NCBI GenBank assembly: GCA_024220505.1
Contig: JAKZZE010000028.1
Span: forward strand, 62,001 to 126,000
DNA from: Rhizopus arrhizus
Lineage: Eukaryota; Mucoromycota; Mucoromycetes; Mucorales; Rhizopodaceae
Length of the DNA: 64,000 nt
Reading direction: 5' to 3'
How positions within the stretch are numbered: position 1 is the first letter of the stretch; each line of letters opens with the position of its first letter. Under the pieces are notes generated by a model that did no database searches, had not been told where the DNA came from, and was given only the letters and a program-made list of their open reading frames with translations. The position numbers and the translations under genes were made by a program. Below, one piece after another: positions 37,316-51,975 of this stretch.

Positions 37316-39090
37316 CTGTTTTTATTATATTCTTTTGAGCTTTTTATATAAAAAAAGAAAAGAAAGGAAAAAAAAAAAAAAAAAAAACGTGAATTTGATA
37401 TTTTTAGGATAAAATCTTGGAGTTGTACAGAAAGAAAAAAAAAATCAAGCTTTGAAAACTATGTAAAACAACCCGTTGTTTTCTTTCTCCTTTATAAATT
37501 TAACCAAATATGACGCGAATACTTCTCTCCTCCTTTTTTTTCTTTCTTTCTTTCTTGTTTATGTAATCAAACTGCCATGATCTCCCAACTTTGTTTTTTT
37601 TTAATAAAAACAAGTTACACAGAGTACTTTAAACCCAATTCATTAATTCTTGCTTTGAACGTGGGGGAAAATTTTAAAAAGTCTCCACTTGCTTTTTTTT
37701 TGTGTCAAGAAAAATAAAGAGACAAGCAAAACAATTGAAATGAATGTTTATTTCAATAGACATTCCTTTTACTCTGTTCAAATCACTTGCTATAAAGTCC
37801 TTTACTGCATGAAATCCATCTTTTTCAATCCCCGTCTATTGTCTATCAAAAAAAAAAGTCACTGATTCATTACAAGAAAAGAGAGGGGAATTGTTTAAAG
37901 TGACAACAGGAGCATTTGCAGTGTGCTTAAATCAATTTTTTTTAAAAAGAGAGAGAGAGCGCGCGGGCATTTATTTATGACAAATATGTAGTATAAAGCA
38001 GGGGCTGGACAAGAAGAAAATAAAAGATGTGATGTTGAGTAAAAAGTAAATTGAGACCATGTTGAATAGAGTACCACTGGGATCTCACTTTAGTCATCCT
38101 ATCAGCAAGATCCCCAAGAAGTTACTGTGTATCTCAACCTGGTTCATCCCACAAAAATAACAAAGGATCAAAAGTGTGTTTGCTCACTGTCTTATTTCAC
38201 AATAGGGAAAAAAAAAATAGGTTTTTTCAATGCATCCTTTGGTACATGAACAAAGATTGACTGTTTGCAGAAAAGGGACCCTTGTGGAAAGCAACCAGGG
38301 TAGCTTATTTGCAAGCCACAGAGTGATCATCTTGATGTGTTTAGTGACAGAACCTGTCGTGATATCCTGTTTGGACTTTTTTTGTAGGATGCGCAAGTCT
38401 TCAACCCCAGGTTTTCGATCCATGGTTGCCTGTGAAGTCAAGTTGGACCCCGCCCTATTTGACTTGTTTTATGAATGGTTCTTTAGCCCAAAGGTGGCTT
38501 TGGATCAGTGACTTTAAAATAGAACGATATTCAGTCGATTTTCACTCTTGGTGGCTATTGACTCTGTATGCAAACGCTAAAGTGCTGGAATAAAAAAAAA
38601 AAAGGAGAATTATTTCACATTCAATCTTTTTCTTTTTCCGTTTTAATGATGGACAGCGATCAAGGGACATCAAATTGACTTGTTTCAATTTGATTTTTTG
38701 ACATATTTTTTTACTGCTGCTCTTATTCTACCTCTTTTGTATTTCATTTATTATAAATATAGCTTGAACAATAGAATTCATATCGACCAATAGGTGATTT
38801 TATTAAATCTCACTTTTTTTTTTTTTTCTTAAAAAAGAAAACATGGATCGTTCTTTGCCTTGTTGTTTTTCATCTGTCATGTATTGCTGAAAAGAAAAGG
38901 ATGAGGTTGATTTCTTAAAGAGGTTTAATGCAAAAAAGATGAATTAAATTAAACTGTGTGTCAGAGACAAATTGGATTAGGACGGACGGATACAAAAGAA
39001 GTAAATTCCTACTGAAAGAGTATATGAAAATTGAAATTCTCTTTCTTTTTTTTTCCTCTCTCTTTTTTATTTCAAATTTTGTTTTTAACT
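37316..39090. other. Divergent spacer with simple repeats
   Basis: 1.8 kb with a poly-A run near 37370-37387, a TTTC repeat near 37535-37556, and GA/CGCG sequence near 37950-37966. The segment 38229-38520 has less AT and an open frame of 93 codons (plus strand), but no motif or splice support. No gene is called. Confidence 0.45.
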
Positions 39091-39816
39091 ATGAAGACAG
39101 TGATTGTGTTTGGTATTTTGGTAAGTGTATCGTATGCACTTATTAATGATATTGATGAAGATTGTATAGGTAATAGTGTTAATAATAATAATCATCCTTA
39201 TTCTTTATTCATTTCTTATTAGTGATGACTCCAATTGGTAATACGATTGTGACAGCCGGAGAGAAAATGAAGATTCAGTGGTAAACATAAAATGATTGAT
39301 CTTTTTTATTAAAACTGATCTTTACAGGTCCAATACACACACGGACATGTTTGAGACTATTTATTTAGTTCAATCGGATGGTGATCAAAGCCCGATTGTT
39401 ATTGCTACAAATTTACCTACAAATCAAAACAGAATCACTGTCAATCTTCCTAAAAATCTGATTCCTTCTAATGCTTGTAAGTTTTAGACAAATAAGGTTG
39501 AAATAAAAATAAATACTTCTTTTTAGATTATATGACTTTAGGTAAACCTCCTTATCATTGTAATTCGGGTAATTTGAGAGTATTGGCAGCTAGAAAAGGA
39601 GGTAAAGAAAAAGAAAGGAGAGAGAAGAAAAGGAGAGAGAATTGACGGCTGTAAATAGTTACATCAGAAATAAATAATGAAAGAGTGAATGATCAGTTGA
39701 GACCTAAAGGATATTCTAAAGAAGAGGATGATGCAAGAAAGTTGATTTATAATATGGCTCTTATCATCGGTCTCTTGGGTGCTGTCTTTATTTTTGTGTA
39801 TAATTCTTTTTATTAA
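39091..39816 (+). CDS. Kre9/Knh1-like secretory membrane protein
   Basis: Five short exons (39091-39169, 39223-39280, 39328-39476, 39527-39601, 39668-39816) give 169 residues. A signal peptide is visible (MKTVIVFGILVSVSYALI). It is followed by an Ig-like module: MTPIGNTIVTAGEKMKIQW, then ETIYLVQSDG and ITVNLPKNLIPSNAYYMTL. This is the pattern of the Kre9/Knh1 N-terminal family found in fungal wall and GPI proteins. The last exon supplies a single C-terminal membrane helix (MALIIGLLGAVFIFVYNSFY). It would therefore be a small type I membrane protein of the secretory route. If the last intron were retained, the protein would end in a Lys/Arg-rich tail without the helix. Role in wall assembly is inference. 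Confidence 0.75.
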
Positions 39817-40184
39817 AGAAGGATGACTATTGCTTTTACAAGTCATCTTTGATCAAAGTACTGCCTTCGTCATACCCAATGATGATGCTAAACCCCTTGC
39901 ATATCTTGATAAACACGCATTATCTTTATTGTATTCAGTGCGTTTTGTTTATAAAAAAGATAAGCAAGAGAGAATGGACTACTATAAATAGTAATCAGCG
40001 ATCGTTTATTCTCTCGTGTGTACTTTAGCCAAACAAAAAAAAAAGAGGGGGGAATAATTATATTCCGCTTAGACTGTAAATGATTAAAGAAGAAATAGCC
40101 TTATTTAGTATTTATAATATCATATTCAACTGAATTCATCTAGTCTACTTGATTAAGGCATTATCTCTCTTATTCAATAAAACT

Positions 40185-40215
<31 letters not shown>

Positions 40216-40556
40216 CTCTTTTTTTTTTCTCACGCTCATGTCCCTCTTCTCCACTTCTTTTTCAGTGTGTTTGGTTGAATGAAAAGTAAAGACTTTTTGG
40301 TTGAATGAAAAAGTAAAGACTTGATAAAAGAGAAATGATTTGTTATTCATCTCTTTTCTGTATTATTCATACACTCTTATTATGTGCTACTTTTTATAAA
40401 AAAAAAATATTTAGTTGATAACAAAACAGTATCTTATCATATTCTATTCCCCCCCCTCCCCTTTATAGAAGGGTTTATCTTTTGAAAAAATATAAAAGAA
40501 ATTGCTTATCTCTCTTTTTTTTTTATCTTTTTTTTTTTTATTTCTCACACTTTATT
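39817..40556. other. Spacer and GATA gene promoter
   Basis: Contains a 25-T run at about 40191-40215 and CT-rich tracts; a near-duplicate of AAGTAAAGACTT occurs at 40284 and 40311. No gene is seen. Confidence 0.5.
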
Positions 40557-41261
40557 ATGCAGACTGAACATGAATGTCAAGGTTGTCGCCAGTGTAATCG
40601 CTTGATTTCTCCTATCATCAAATGTTACAACTGTGAAACGACAACCACTCCACTTTGGAGAAGAGATGATTTAGGAAATACGATATGTAATGCTTGTGGT
40701 CTTTATTATAAACTTCATCAAGTTCAAAGACCAGTGACAATGAAAAGGAATAGTATCAAAAGACGCAAGAGATTCAATTCTTTGATTCAGCAACATAAAG
40801 TACATCAAAATAAATCAAATGACAATACCAGTGAACCACCCTCATCCCCTTCTCTTTTATCAAATATTGTACTTGAACCTACCAACTTTCAGGAAGTATT
40901 AAAATCAAGAAGAGATAAATTACAAGCAGAACTTGATCAAATCACTCAATTATTATCAAAGTCAACTGAAATATTAAACATAATAGAATCAATTGCTTCT
41001 CTCACAAAAAGAGAGCAATCATCTAGTAATAATAATAATAATAATTTATTAGCATCTCTCATGATGCTCAATATGGCATCATCAAATAATAATAATAATA
41101 ATACACACAAGACCACTATACCATCCTTATCCGAAACAATTCCTTCACTTTATTCAACACCACCACCACCACCATCAGACACTAGTAGTAGTAGTAGTAG
41201 TAGTAGCAGTAGCAGTAGTCATAGTACATCTTCATGCTCAACACATCCATCTCGTACATAA
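40557..41261 (+). CDS. GATA-type zinc finger transcription factor
   Basis: Single-exon, 234 residues from ATG 40557; an upstream non-ATG opening at 40482 would add a hydrophobic leader of no sense. One GATA finger: C23-x2-C26-x17-C44-x2-C47 with [20 protein letters not shown]. The basic tail is [12 protein letters not shown]. An extra Cys cluster C7-x2-C10-x2-C13 precedes the finger. A helical segment ([18 protein letters not shown]) may dimerise. The C-terminus has Asn runs, a Pro run and a 13-residue Ser run encoded by an AGT microsatellite at about 41182-41219. Fungal GATA factors govern nitrogen, iron or light responses; which one cannot be told. Confidence 0.88.
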   Translation: MQTEHECQGCRQCNRLISPIIKCYNCETTTTPLWRRDDLGNTICNACGLYYKLHQVQRPVTMKRNSIKRRKRFNSLIQQHKVHQNKSNDNTSEPPSSPSLLSNIVLEPTNFQEVLKSRRDKLQAELDQITQLLSKSTEILNIIESIASLTKREQSSSNNNNNNLLASLMMLNMASSNNNNNNTHKTTIPSLSETIPSLYSTPPPPPSDTSSSSSSSSSSSSHSTSSCSTHPSRT

Positions 41262-41317
41262 TGTCTCTTTAATAAATATATTTTTATGATATACCCCCTC
41301 AAAATGTCTTCTTTTTA

Positions 41318-42009
41318 TTATCGTTTGGAACTCACCGGGTTCCATTCACCAGGAGTAAATGTATCGCCTTGTCCTGAAGGCTCTGTTGTCTTGGGTTGTA
41401 CCTTTTCATCTAAAAAGAAGATGAATAAAGAAAGCATGAACATTACACAAATTACCTTTCTTGACATCTTCCAACACACGTTCTCTCTCTCTTTCTTCTT
41501 CTATTTGTAATTTACGCTATTTTATTATTAGCATCTCTCTCACTCTTTCTCTCACTCTCTCTCTCACCTGTTCCCATTCCTCATCTAAAGCCTTGGCTCT
41601 CTGTAACACGATCTCTCTCCTTTTCTCTTCTTGGACTAATTCTACAATACTCGGTGGTTGCTGTCGTGTATGTCGTAACCATGCTTGCCACTGAACTATA
41701 CAGAAACAATGTCAGTAAAAATTCATTCTATTTCATCTTATCAAACCTGGTAATAAGTTTTGATTAAATATTGTGGCATCATTATTTTCTGTCTCCTTCA
41801 TTTGTACCCAACGTTTCATTCTTCCACCTTTTCAACAATCAACATTAGATTTCTTTTTATTTTCTTTTTTTTTTACCTAGTGGATTTGGACAATCCCAGT
41901 ATTCATTTCCTGCCAAGTCATATCCAACAAGAGCGTGTTTCTTCCAAGGAAAGCGATTGGTCTTGTAAGCCAAAGACAGCTTTCCCAACAAACTAGCACT
42001 TTTTGACAT
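41318..42009 (-). CDS. NDUFAF2: NDUFAF2/NDUFA12-family complex I assembly factor
   Basis: Five exons on the minus strand (42009-41877, 41827-41747, 41695-41568, 41516-41456, 41409-41318) give 164 residues. The N-terminal LVGYDLAGNEYWDCPNP and RMKRWVQMKE, then LLPVQWQAWLRHTRQQPPSIVE, are hallmarks of the NDUFA12/NDUFAF2 (B17.2-like) family. A charged coiled segment (EEWEQRKLQIEEERERVLED) follows. The Gln/Asp/Pro-rich C-terminus favours the assembly factor rather than the structural subunit. It acts in mitochondria on NADH dehydrogenase. The last exon could be spliced once more at a GTGAGT just before the stop, so the final few residues are tentative. All other joins keep frame. Confidence 0.8.
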
Positions 42010-44634
<2,625 letters not shown>

Positions 44635-44969
44635 ATTATTTTTCTGTATTTTGTAATTATCTTTTGCTTTTTTCCCTTTTACAAAAAAAAAAGAAATAGT
44701 TCTTTTTTGGTCAAAATATACAACATTTAAATTGTTTACAATGAAAACTACCTCAAGAACTCTATTCTTGCCCTTGAGATAATGTGTGTTTGCATAGGTT
44801 GGAATTGATTATGATCGTTTGATGTCATCTTTGATTCAATTGGTTAAAGCAAGCAGAATCAACAAGGAAAAACCAAAAAAAAAAAATACCAAGCTTTTAA
44901 ATTGCTGCGGTTTTCTATCCATTCCACTTTTTCTCTTTTTACTTTTTTTATTCATTTATTTTTTGTATA
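44635..44969. other. Short spacer and RAD26 promoter
   Basis: 335 bp, AT-rich, with an A-run (44871-44887) and T-runs before the helicase ATG. No gene is seen. Confidence 0.5.
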
Positions 44970-47900
44970 ATGTCAAGAGAACAGGATGATTTAGAAAGCA
45001 GTTCTAATGTAAATGATGAACTACATGATCTTGGCGTTGATCTTGTTGATCAGAATGAACTCGAAAGATCGCTTATGGAAAAGGTTTATTTTTTTTTTTC
45101 TTTATTTATGCAATCTTAAAATACTAAGCAGACGCTAATACAAGGCTGACAAAGCCATAGCTGAAAGAGAAGATGAACTTGACCAAAAGAGATTAGATAA
45201 AGCAAGAAAAGAAAAGAAGTCTGTTTAAATAAGTATCAAATTATTTTTATTGATCCTTTTCACTCTAGATCTGCTGAGGAGCAATTGAATAAATTAAAAA
45301 TAAAATTAAAGGAGAAGCAGGACACGGACAAGCTATCTCCCAAGATCAGCGAACAAACCAAGAAGCTTCGAGACGCGACAAGAGATGAAAGAGACATCTT
45401 GGATAGAATGAGAGAAAGAAAGAGACCGGTGAGGACGGAGAGGACAGGTGAAAGAAGAGGACAGGATGAGACTCAAAAGGATTATTTGATTCGAACGGGT
45501 AAAATCACACCGTTTGCAAACGTGCCCGACAGCGTGAGTAGTAGAGAAGCCACACCGGATCGTACTGCGTTGCCTGGTACACATCATGCTGTGACGCATC
45601 AACATTTACATGCGCCTCTTCATCAGGTGGAAGCGTTCGCATTTGAAAAAGAAAAGAAGCGGAAGCATGAAGACGACGGTGATTATGAAGAGACAGAGAA
45701 GGAAGAAAGTGGTGAGGAGGATGAGTGGAAAGAGAGGATGAAACATAAGGTGCCGAGACTCGATGAAAGTTATGAGGATGACGGAAATGAAACGACTTAT
45801 AAACACAGATTACATGAATGGATACTGAATAAAAAAATAATGCGATATAAGGCAACCCATCTCAATGAGGTTTATATACTCTACAAATCCAAACACGCAT
45901 ATTTCCTTACACACACACACCTTGTTATATTAGGAAGACGACTTGTCGCTTGAAGACATGAGGGAAAAAGTAAGCAAAGAAGAAATAAGTGAGGATGAAA
46001 TATATCAACCGCATCCAAATTTCAAAGACCATGAGCTTGATGGTGGCCTGAGAGTACCAGGAGAGCTTTGGAGTTGCCTGTTTGATTATCAAAAAACATG
46101 TATGTTTGACACACATAACGTTCATCTCTTGTTTATTTATCTTTTTTTTAAAAAAAAGGTGTTCAGTGGTTGTGGGAGTTGCACCGTCAAGAAGTGGGTG
46201 GTATCCTTGGTGATGAAATGGGGTTAGGTAAGACCATTCAGATAATCGCCTTCTTGTCCAGTCTTTATTATTCCAACGTACTCGGGCCAGGACAAGCCTC
46301 TGTCGTGGTGTGCCCTGCTACGGTCATGAAGCAGTGGGTCCAAGAATTCCACAAGTGGTGGCCGCCTCAAAGAATCGCAATTTTACATTCTAGTGGAAGT
46401 GGTATAAAGACAGGAAACTATACCAGCACAGATGATGAAGAGAGTGATGAAGAAATGGAGGAAGTGGAAGAAGAGTATGAGCCGGATCGTAGAGGAGGAC
46501 AAGCAAAAAGAAAAGGAAAAAAAACGTCCTGCCAGGAGCCTGTTGGGCACAAAAGCCGGAAAAAGAGTGTCTGCGCTGGTTGATAAGTATATCAAGCTGG
46601 GGGGTGTCCTGATTACAACCTACAGTGGTGTGCAGACCTACAGAGAGGTGCTATTGAAGCATCGCTGGGGATATGTTATATTGGATGAAGGACACAAGAT
46701 ACGAAATCCAGATTCGGAAACAACCTTGGCTATCAAACAATTCAAGGTAACATTCACTCATTTGATCCTATCAAAAAAGACTCACTGCTTTGTTTAGTCG
46801 CCTCATAGAATCATTTTGTCAGGCACGCCTATCCAAAATAATTTAAAAGAATTGTGGTCTTTATTTGACTTTGTATTTCCTGGTAGACTTGGCGTAAGTC
46901 AAAATATTCTTTTTTTTTTTCTCTTTAAAACTAAGCAAACGATGCCCATATGATAGACTTTGCCTATATTCCAATCACAATTTTCAGTACCTATCAGTAT
47001 AGGAGGATATGCCAATGCAACCAACATCCAAGTTCAGACAGCTTACAAATGTGCCTGTATGCTGCGAGACCTTATCAATCCTTACTTGCTGCGTCGTATG
47101 AAAGTGGATGTAGCTGCAGATTTACCAAAGAAGAATGAGCAAGTTTTATTTTGCAAACTAACAAAGCCTCAAAGAAGAGCCTACTTACAGTTCATTCAAT
47201 CCAAAGAGATGGATGCTATCCTCGAGCGTCGTCGTCAGGTGCTTTATGGTATCGACATTGTCCGAAAGATCTGTAACCACCCAGACCTAGTGAATCTTGC
47301 CATGACCGATCGTAATCCAGATTACGGTAACTCGGATCGAAGTGGCAAGATGGTCGTTGTCAAGGCACTACTGAGGCTCTGGAAGGCGCAAAAGCACCGT
47401 GTGCTGCTGTTTTGTCAAACGCGACAAATGTTGGATATTATAGAACGCATGATTCGAGATCAAGATTATCGTTATATGCGCATGGATGGCACTACACCTA
47501 TTCATCAGCGTATAGCCATGGTGAATGAATACAATGATAATAAACACCTGTTTGTCTTTCTCTTGACTACCAAAGTAGGTGGTCTTGGTCTCAATCTGAC
47601 AGGCGCGGATCGTGTGATATTATTTGATCCCGACTGGGTAAAAAAAAAATACCAAGGAAACTTTGGTTTTTAGCTCATTCATTGTCAACTTTAGAATCCT
47701 TCTACCGATGTTCAAGCTAGAGAAAGAGCTTGGAGATTGGGTCAAACAAAAGATGTTACTATTTATCGATTGATGACAAGTGGAACAATTGAGGAAAAGA
47801 TATATCACCGACAGATCTATAAGCAATTTTTGACCAACAAGATATTAAAGGACCCAAAACAAAAACGGTTTTTTGATGCCAGTAATCTTCAATCATTATT

Positions 47901-48895
47901 CACGTTGGCCTCAGAAGACGCTGAGGAAACTGAGACAGGACAACTGTTTAAAGGAACAGAAGTGAATTATAATAAAAAGGACGAAGAGGATGAAAGAAGA
48001 CTGGAAGGTGTAGATGCGCTAGAGAAATAGTATGTTTTCCTTCTAAAAGAACGATAAAGTGCTTATATCTAATATTATAGTGTGGATGAGAGATCAGAAG
48101 AAGAAAAGCAAGAAGAGGACCATGTTTTGCAAAGCTTATTTGAAATGACTGGAATTCAAAGTGCCTTAAAACACGACCAAATCATTGATTCAGCTTCACA
48201 CGACGCTATGATTATTGAAAAAGAAGGTAATTAATAAGATCTGAAGAATACGGATATTCATGCAATGCACATAGCCAACCTGGTTGCTCAGCGTGCAGCA
48301 GCTGCATTAAAAGAATCTCGGCGACTCAGACGTGCAATGGATATTGGTACTCCTACATGGACAGGTCGTTCTGGATCCGCAGGAGCACCAAGGTATGTGT
48401 TCAATAAGAAACCAGAAACGCCACGGTTCGGACAGCCGATGGAGGATGGCCGTGGTGTGCCGAATGGTTCTTCTTCTTCCTCTCCTTCCTCTCCCTCCTT
48501 TGGAGCTGGTATTGTATCTGGGTTTAAAGGATCAGGAACCAAACCTTCATCCAAATCATTACTAGCAAAGATAAGAGAGAGAAAATTGATGAGAGAAGAG
48601 GATGCAGAAGGTAATTTTATGAATGTGTCTTATGGTCTTTACTAAATACTATAAAGTAAGCGCGCCTGTGACGGTATTGGATGATAGTACAAGAGAAGGC
48701 ATGATTGTCAAGCTGAGAGATTTTTTATCTCAGCACGGTGGACGTGCCGGCTCACAAGAAATCATGAGCAATTTAACGCTGAATATCAAACAGGAACAAA
48801 TCATCATCTTTAGAAAAATGCTGCAGCAAATTGCAAGATTTGAAAAGAATGAGGAAGGGAAGGGCTTTTGGATTTTAAAAGAAGAATTCTACTAA
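44970..48895 (+). CDS. RAD26: SNF2-family repair ATPase Rad26/Rhp26 (CSB/ERCC6), with an apparent frameshift
   Basis: Transcription-coupled repair translocase acting on stalled RNA polymerase II. Eleven exons: 44970-45083, 45145-45218, 45269-45869, 45934-46099, 46159-46746, 46798-46893, 46957-47637, 47695-48029, 48081-48226, 48275-48610 and 48657-48895 (about 1124 residues). The helicase core shows [74 protein letters not shown] and RAWRLGQTK. The N-terminus is a charged coiled coil; the C-terminus ends in a winged-helix-like CSB tail. In exon 5 the frame changes in an acidic/basic low-complexity stretch. The simplest point is the A8 run at 46517-46524, where one base fewer restores the frame. 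Sequencing error, a cryptic intron or a true lesion cannot be told apart. Confidence 0.88.
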
Positions 48896-49098
48896 AATAC
48901 GTATACATACACGCGCGTGCAATTGAAGTCTATATCACATTCGTGACTTGAAATAAAGCGCGTTTCTTTCTCATTTTTACTTTTTTTTTTTCTCTCTTGC
49001 TTTTTTCTTTCTTTCTCCCTTATTTATATTTATGTACTGTTGATAATAAAAATAAACTTATTTTTTGACTAGATTACTCAACTCATTTCACTTAGATT

Positions 49099-51171
49099 AT
49101 GACACTAGACGAATTCCAACCTGAAGACGACTTCTTGTCTGAAATTAGCCATAAACTTTCCAACGTATCTATACATGTACTACCAGCCACTGGAGAGTTA
49201 ATAGAACAAAGCGATGTAAACTTTTTACATGTATCATTTCTTATTGTACATTTTAAGTGTTTTTTTTTTATAAATACAGCTTTCCACAATTAAATATTTG
49301 CTCTATTCCTCTGAACATCATAAAATCAAACAATCGATTGAAGCCTTACGGAGATACCTGTCTCAAGGTACAAAAAGGGGGATATTAAAGCATATGTATT
49401 TATGTATTTCATGATTAGATACTAGAAGCAATCGTGTGAATGATATCTTATCGTTGGATATACTACCACGTATTAAAGAACTGCTGGCATTAAATCCTGA
49501 TCATTCGATCAAATTCGAATGCGCATGGATTATCACAAATATCGCTGTAAATATAAAATCACCTACCTTTTCTTGCTACTTTTTATTTACATCTTGTAAT
49601 GTATGTAGGCTGGCACAAAAGAACAAACGGACGCTATTGTTCAGCATGATTTTGTGGATGTTTTGTTTGAGATGGTCAATGACAGGCAGTACGGATTGGA
49701 AGTCAACTATCAATCTGCTTGGGCCTTGGCAAATGTTGCAGGCGAATCACCTAGTTATCGCGAAGAAATGATGTCCAGAGGACTCTCAGATTCCATTGCT
49801 TTGATTTTAGATGAAATATTTGATGAGATCAACGATACCACTTACTTTGTTTCTGGAAAAATGTACATTTCTGACAAGGTTTATTATGCTGCACTTGATG
49901 CCTTATTGTGGTCTTTAGCCAATATAGCTCGAGGTGGATTTCGAACGGCTGAACACTGGGAAAAAGTAAGCAAATGGATTTTGAATGACGATGATTATAC
50001 TGAATTTTTTTGTAGTATGTTTATATGTTTAATATCCTTTCTAAATACATTAAAATTGAAATTAAAAAACTGGAAATTGAAATTTGGTAAGTAAAAGATA
50101 ATATATTTTTATATTGTGCTTCTTATAATATATTTAAGCTGGGGAATATCTCGTATATTACACAATATGTATGGAGTAGACGTATTCTATGAGAAGATTC
50201 GAATCACAACTCACCTCTGTAATCGATTAGCAGCCATTTTAGGGTAAAAGAAAAAGAAGAAAACAGAAAGAAAAGGCTGCATTAAAATACAAATTGATTT
50301 GTATAGACGTGGATCGACAAGTAGATTAGTACCTGCTATTCGAACTGTGGTCAATATTTCCTCAGGTCCCAACTATTGGATCCATGGTCTAATAGATGCG
50401 CCTATTCTCTATAATTTGACTCGACTTCTTGAGGAGCAATTATATGTTGATCTAAAGAAGGATGTATTTTTGGTGGTTTCCAACATGGCCTCCATAAATG
50501 AAGATACAGTAGACCATGTACTTAATCACACGCTTGTCATGCAGCATATCATTGCTCACATCAGAATACCAGGGCACATATACGAAGACTTTAGATGGGT
50601 TCCTTCCAAATCCCATGCTTGCCTTAAGATGAACGAAGAGTGGAAGATAACAAAGGAGGCAATCTGGATCCTATTCAACATAATTACTATCGGTCGTGAT
50701 TCCTCAATCAAACAGCTTCTTCGCATTCATCCCACTTTACCAAACGAGCTCGGTTACCTACTAAACTATGCCAATCTTTCTACAGAAATCTGCGAAAAGG
50801 TTTTGGAATCAATAATCAGTATAGTCCAGCGCACCAACAAATACATTGATTACCGTCAGTACAATAAAAACCCAATTGTAAGTTTATTCTTGCAAGAAAG
50901 GGTTCCAGAAACGTTAAGTACAGTACACGATAATTACAGGAGTCACAAAATAAAAACTCTCTGTGAAAAACTGTCCAAATTGCTGATGGCGTCAGAAGAA
51001 GACATTAATCAAACAGCGGCGATTGTGGAAGCAGGGAATATGGCGGATGAGTTTGGTCTTCCTTCTTTAGAAGAGATTAAATCAAAGAGCCAGAAAAGAA
51101 GAATTATTCGTGGCATGGAAGATGGCGATGTTCGTTGGATAGAAAATGCTGTTGGCGGCCTCAATATTTAA
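49099..51171 (+). CDS. Divergent importin-alpha-like armadillo protein
   Basis: Seven exons (49099-49215, 49280-49367, 49419-49546, 49609-49965, 50016-50086, 50139-50243, 50307-51171) give 576 residues. ARM repeats retain the Trp...Asn ladder of karyopherin-alpha: FECAWIITNIA, NYQSAWALANVAGES, LLWSLANIARGG, then degenerate repeats (RTVVNISSGPNYW, VVSNMASI, AIWILFNIITIG). Importin-alpha carries nuclear-localisation-signal cargo with importin-beta. Here the Arg/Lys-rich importin-beta-binding segment expected at the N-terminus is missing; the first 40 residues are acidic and neutral. It may be a specialised paralogue or another ARM-repeat adaptor. A basic KSKSQKRRIIRGMED stretch sits near the C-terminus. 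Confidence 0.75.
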
Positions 51172-51678
51172 TACAAATTATGATGCATTGATTGACGTTT
51201 AAATTAGTTCAACATTGCTTATCTTTTATAAACAAAGCTTATGATGCCATTGATACGTTTTGCATTAAAAAGGCAATATGTGTGTGTGATTTCGTTTATG
51301 GTTAGAGTAACCCAAGTGAGTCATATTTGATTGATTTGTACAAAGTCTTTTGAATACTGACCCTTGCACAAAGTAACATGCTAACATTCGATTCTGATCG
51401 GAATCTCCCAATTTTCTCCTTTTTTTGAAGAAATATCAAGCGAAAGAAAAATCAAGTAGAAAAAAAGGGCATTCATGAGTATCCTATGAGTATCCTTTGC
51501 AACGATAGTTAAAACCCAAACTATAGTTATTAAGATAATAGAGCCCCACCTTTAGAATGTTTATAAGTACCCCCAAAGTGTCCAAAAAAAATCATTGCTG
51601 TTAAACGTTGAACATGAAAAAATGAGTATTTTAAGATCACAATTTAAAAAATCATCTTTTTTTTCTTCCTAATCCAAA
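51172..51678. other. Spacer before a small ORF
   Basis: 507 bp, AT-rich. A TTTATAAGTA sequence near 51559 could be a TATA box for the small frame that follows. No other signal is seen. Confidence 0.4.
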
Positions 51679-51975
51679 ATGAATCTTTTACGTTTTATAA
51701 AAAGAGAAAACCCCAACAAAATCTTGGACTATTATGAATTGAATAAGAAGGAGCAAGCAATGCTCATTAACAAATACGTTAAAAATATCAATAAACAAAT
51801 TGAAGATAAAGCTATAAAAGATAAAAATATAACTGCTTCATTGTACATGAAGCATGATTTTGCAACTCTCGGAAAAGTTAAAATGGATCGCAAAGGAACT
51901 ATAGAAATACAAGCAGTTACCCAAATGAATAATGGTAAATTGAATTTGAAATTTGTACAAGCAAATTCAAAATAA
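51679..51975 (+). CDS. Hypothetical 98-residue basic protein
   Basis: Intronless frame from ATG 51679. It is Lys/Asn-rich, with a helical first half (LLRFIKRENPNKILDYYELN, then AMLINKYVKNINKQIEDKA) and a beta-prone second half ending GKLNLKFVQANSK. No signal peptide or known motif is seen. A TATA-like sequence lies about 120 bp upstream and the flanks are very AT-rich. It could be a small orphan gene or a chance open frame; the patterned composition favours a real protein slightly. Confidence 0.35.
   Translation: MNLLRFIKRENPNKILDYYELNKKEQAMLINKYVKNINKQIEDKAIKDKNITASLYMKHDFATLGKVKMDRKGTIEIQAVTQMNNGKLNLKFVQANSK

Noticed and set aside
46401..46430. 30-nt GT-AG segment in RAD26 as an intron
   Set aside because: Too short for this gene set (introns about 45-75 nt), and a multiple of three, so it would not cure the frame change.
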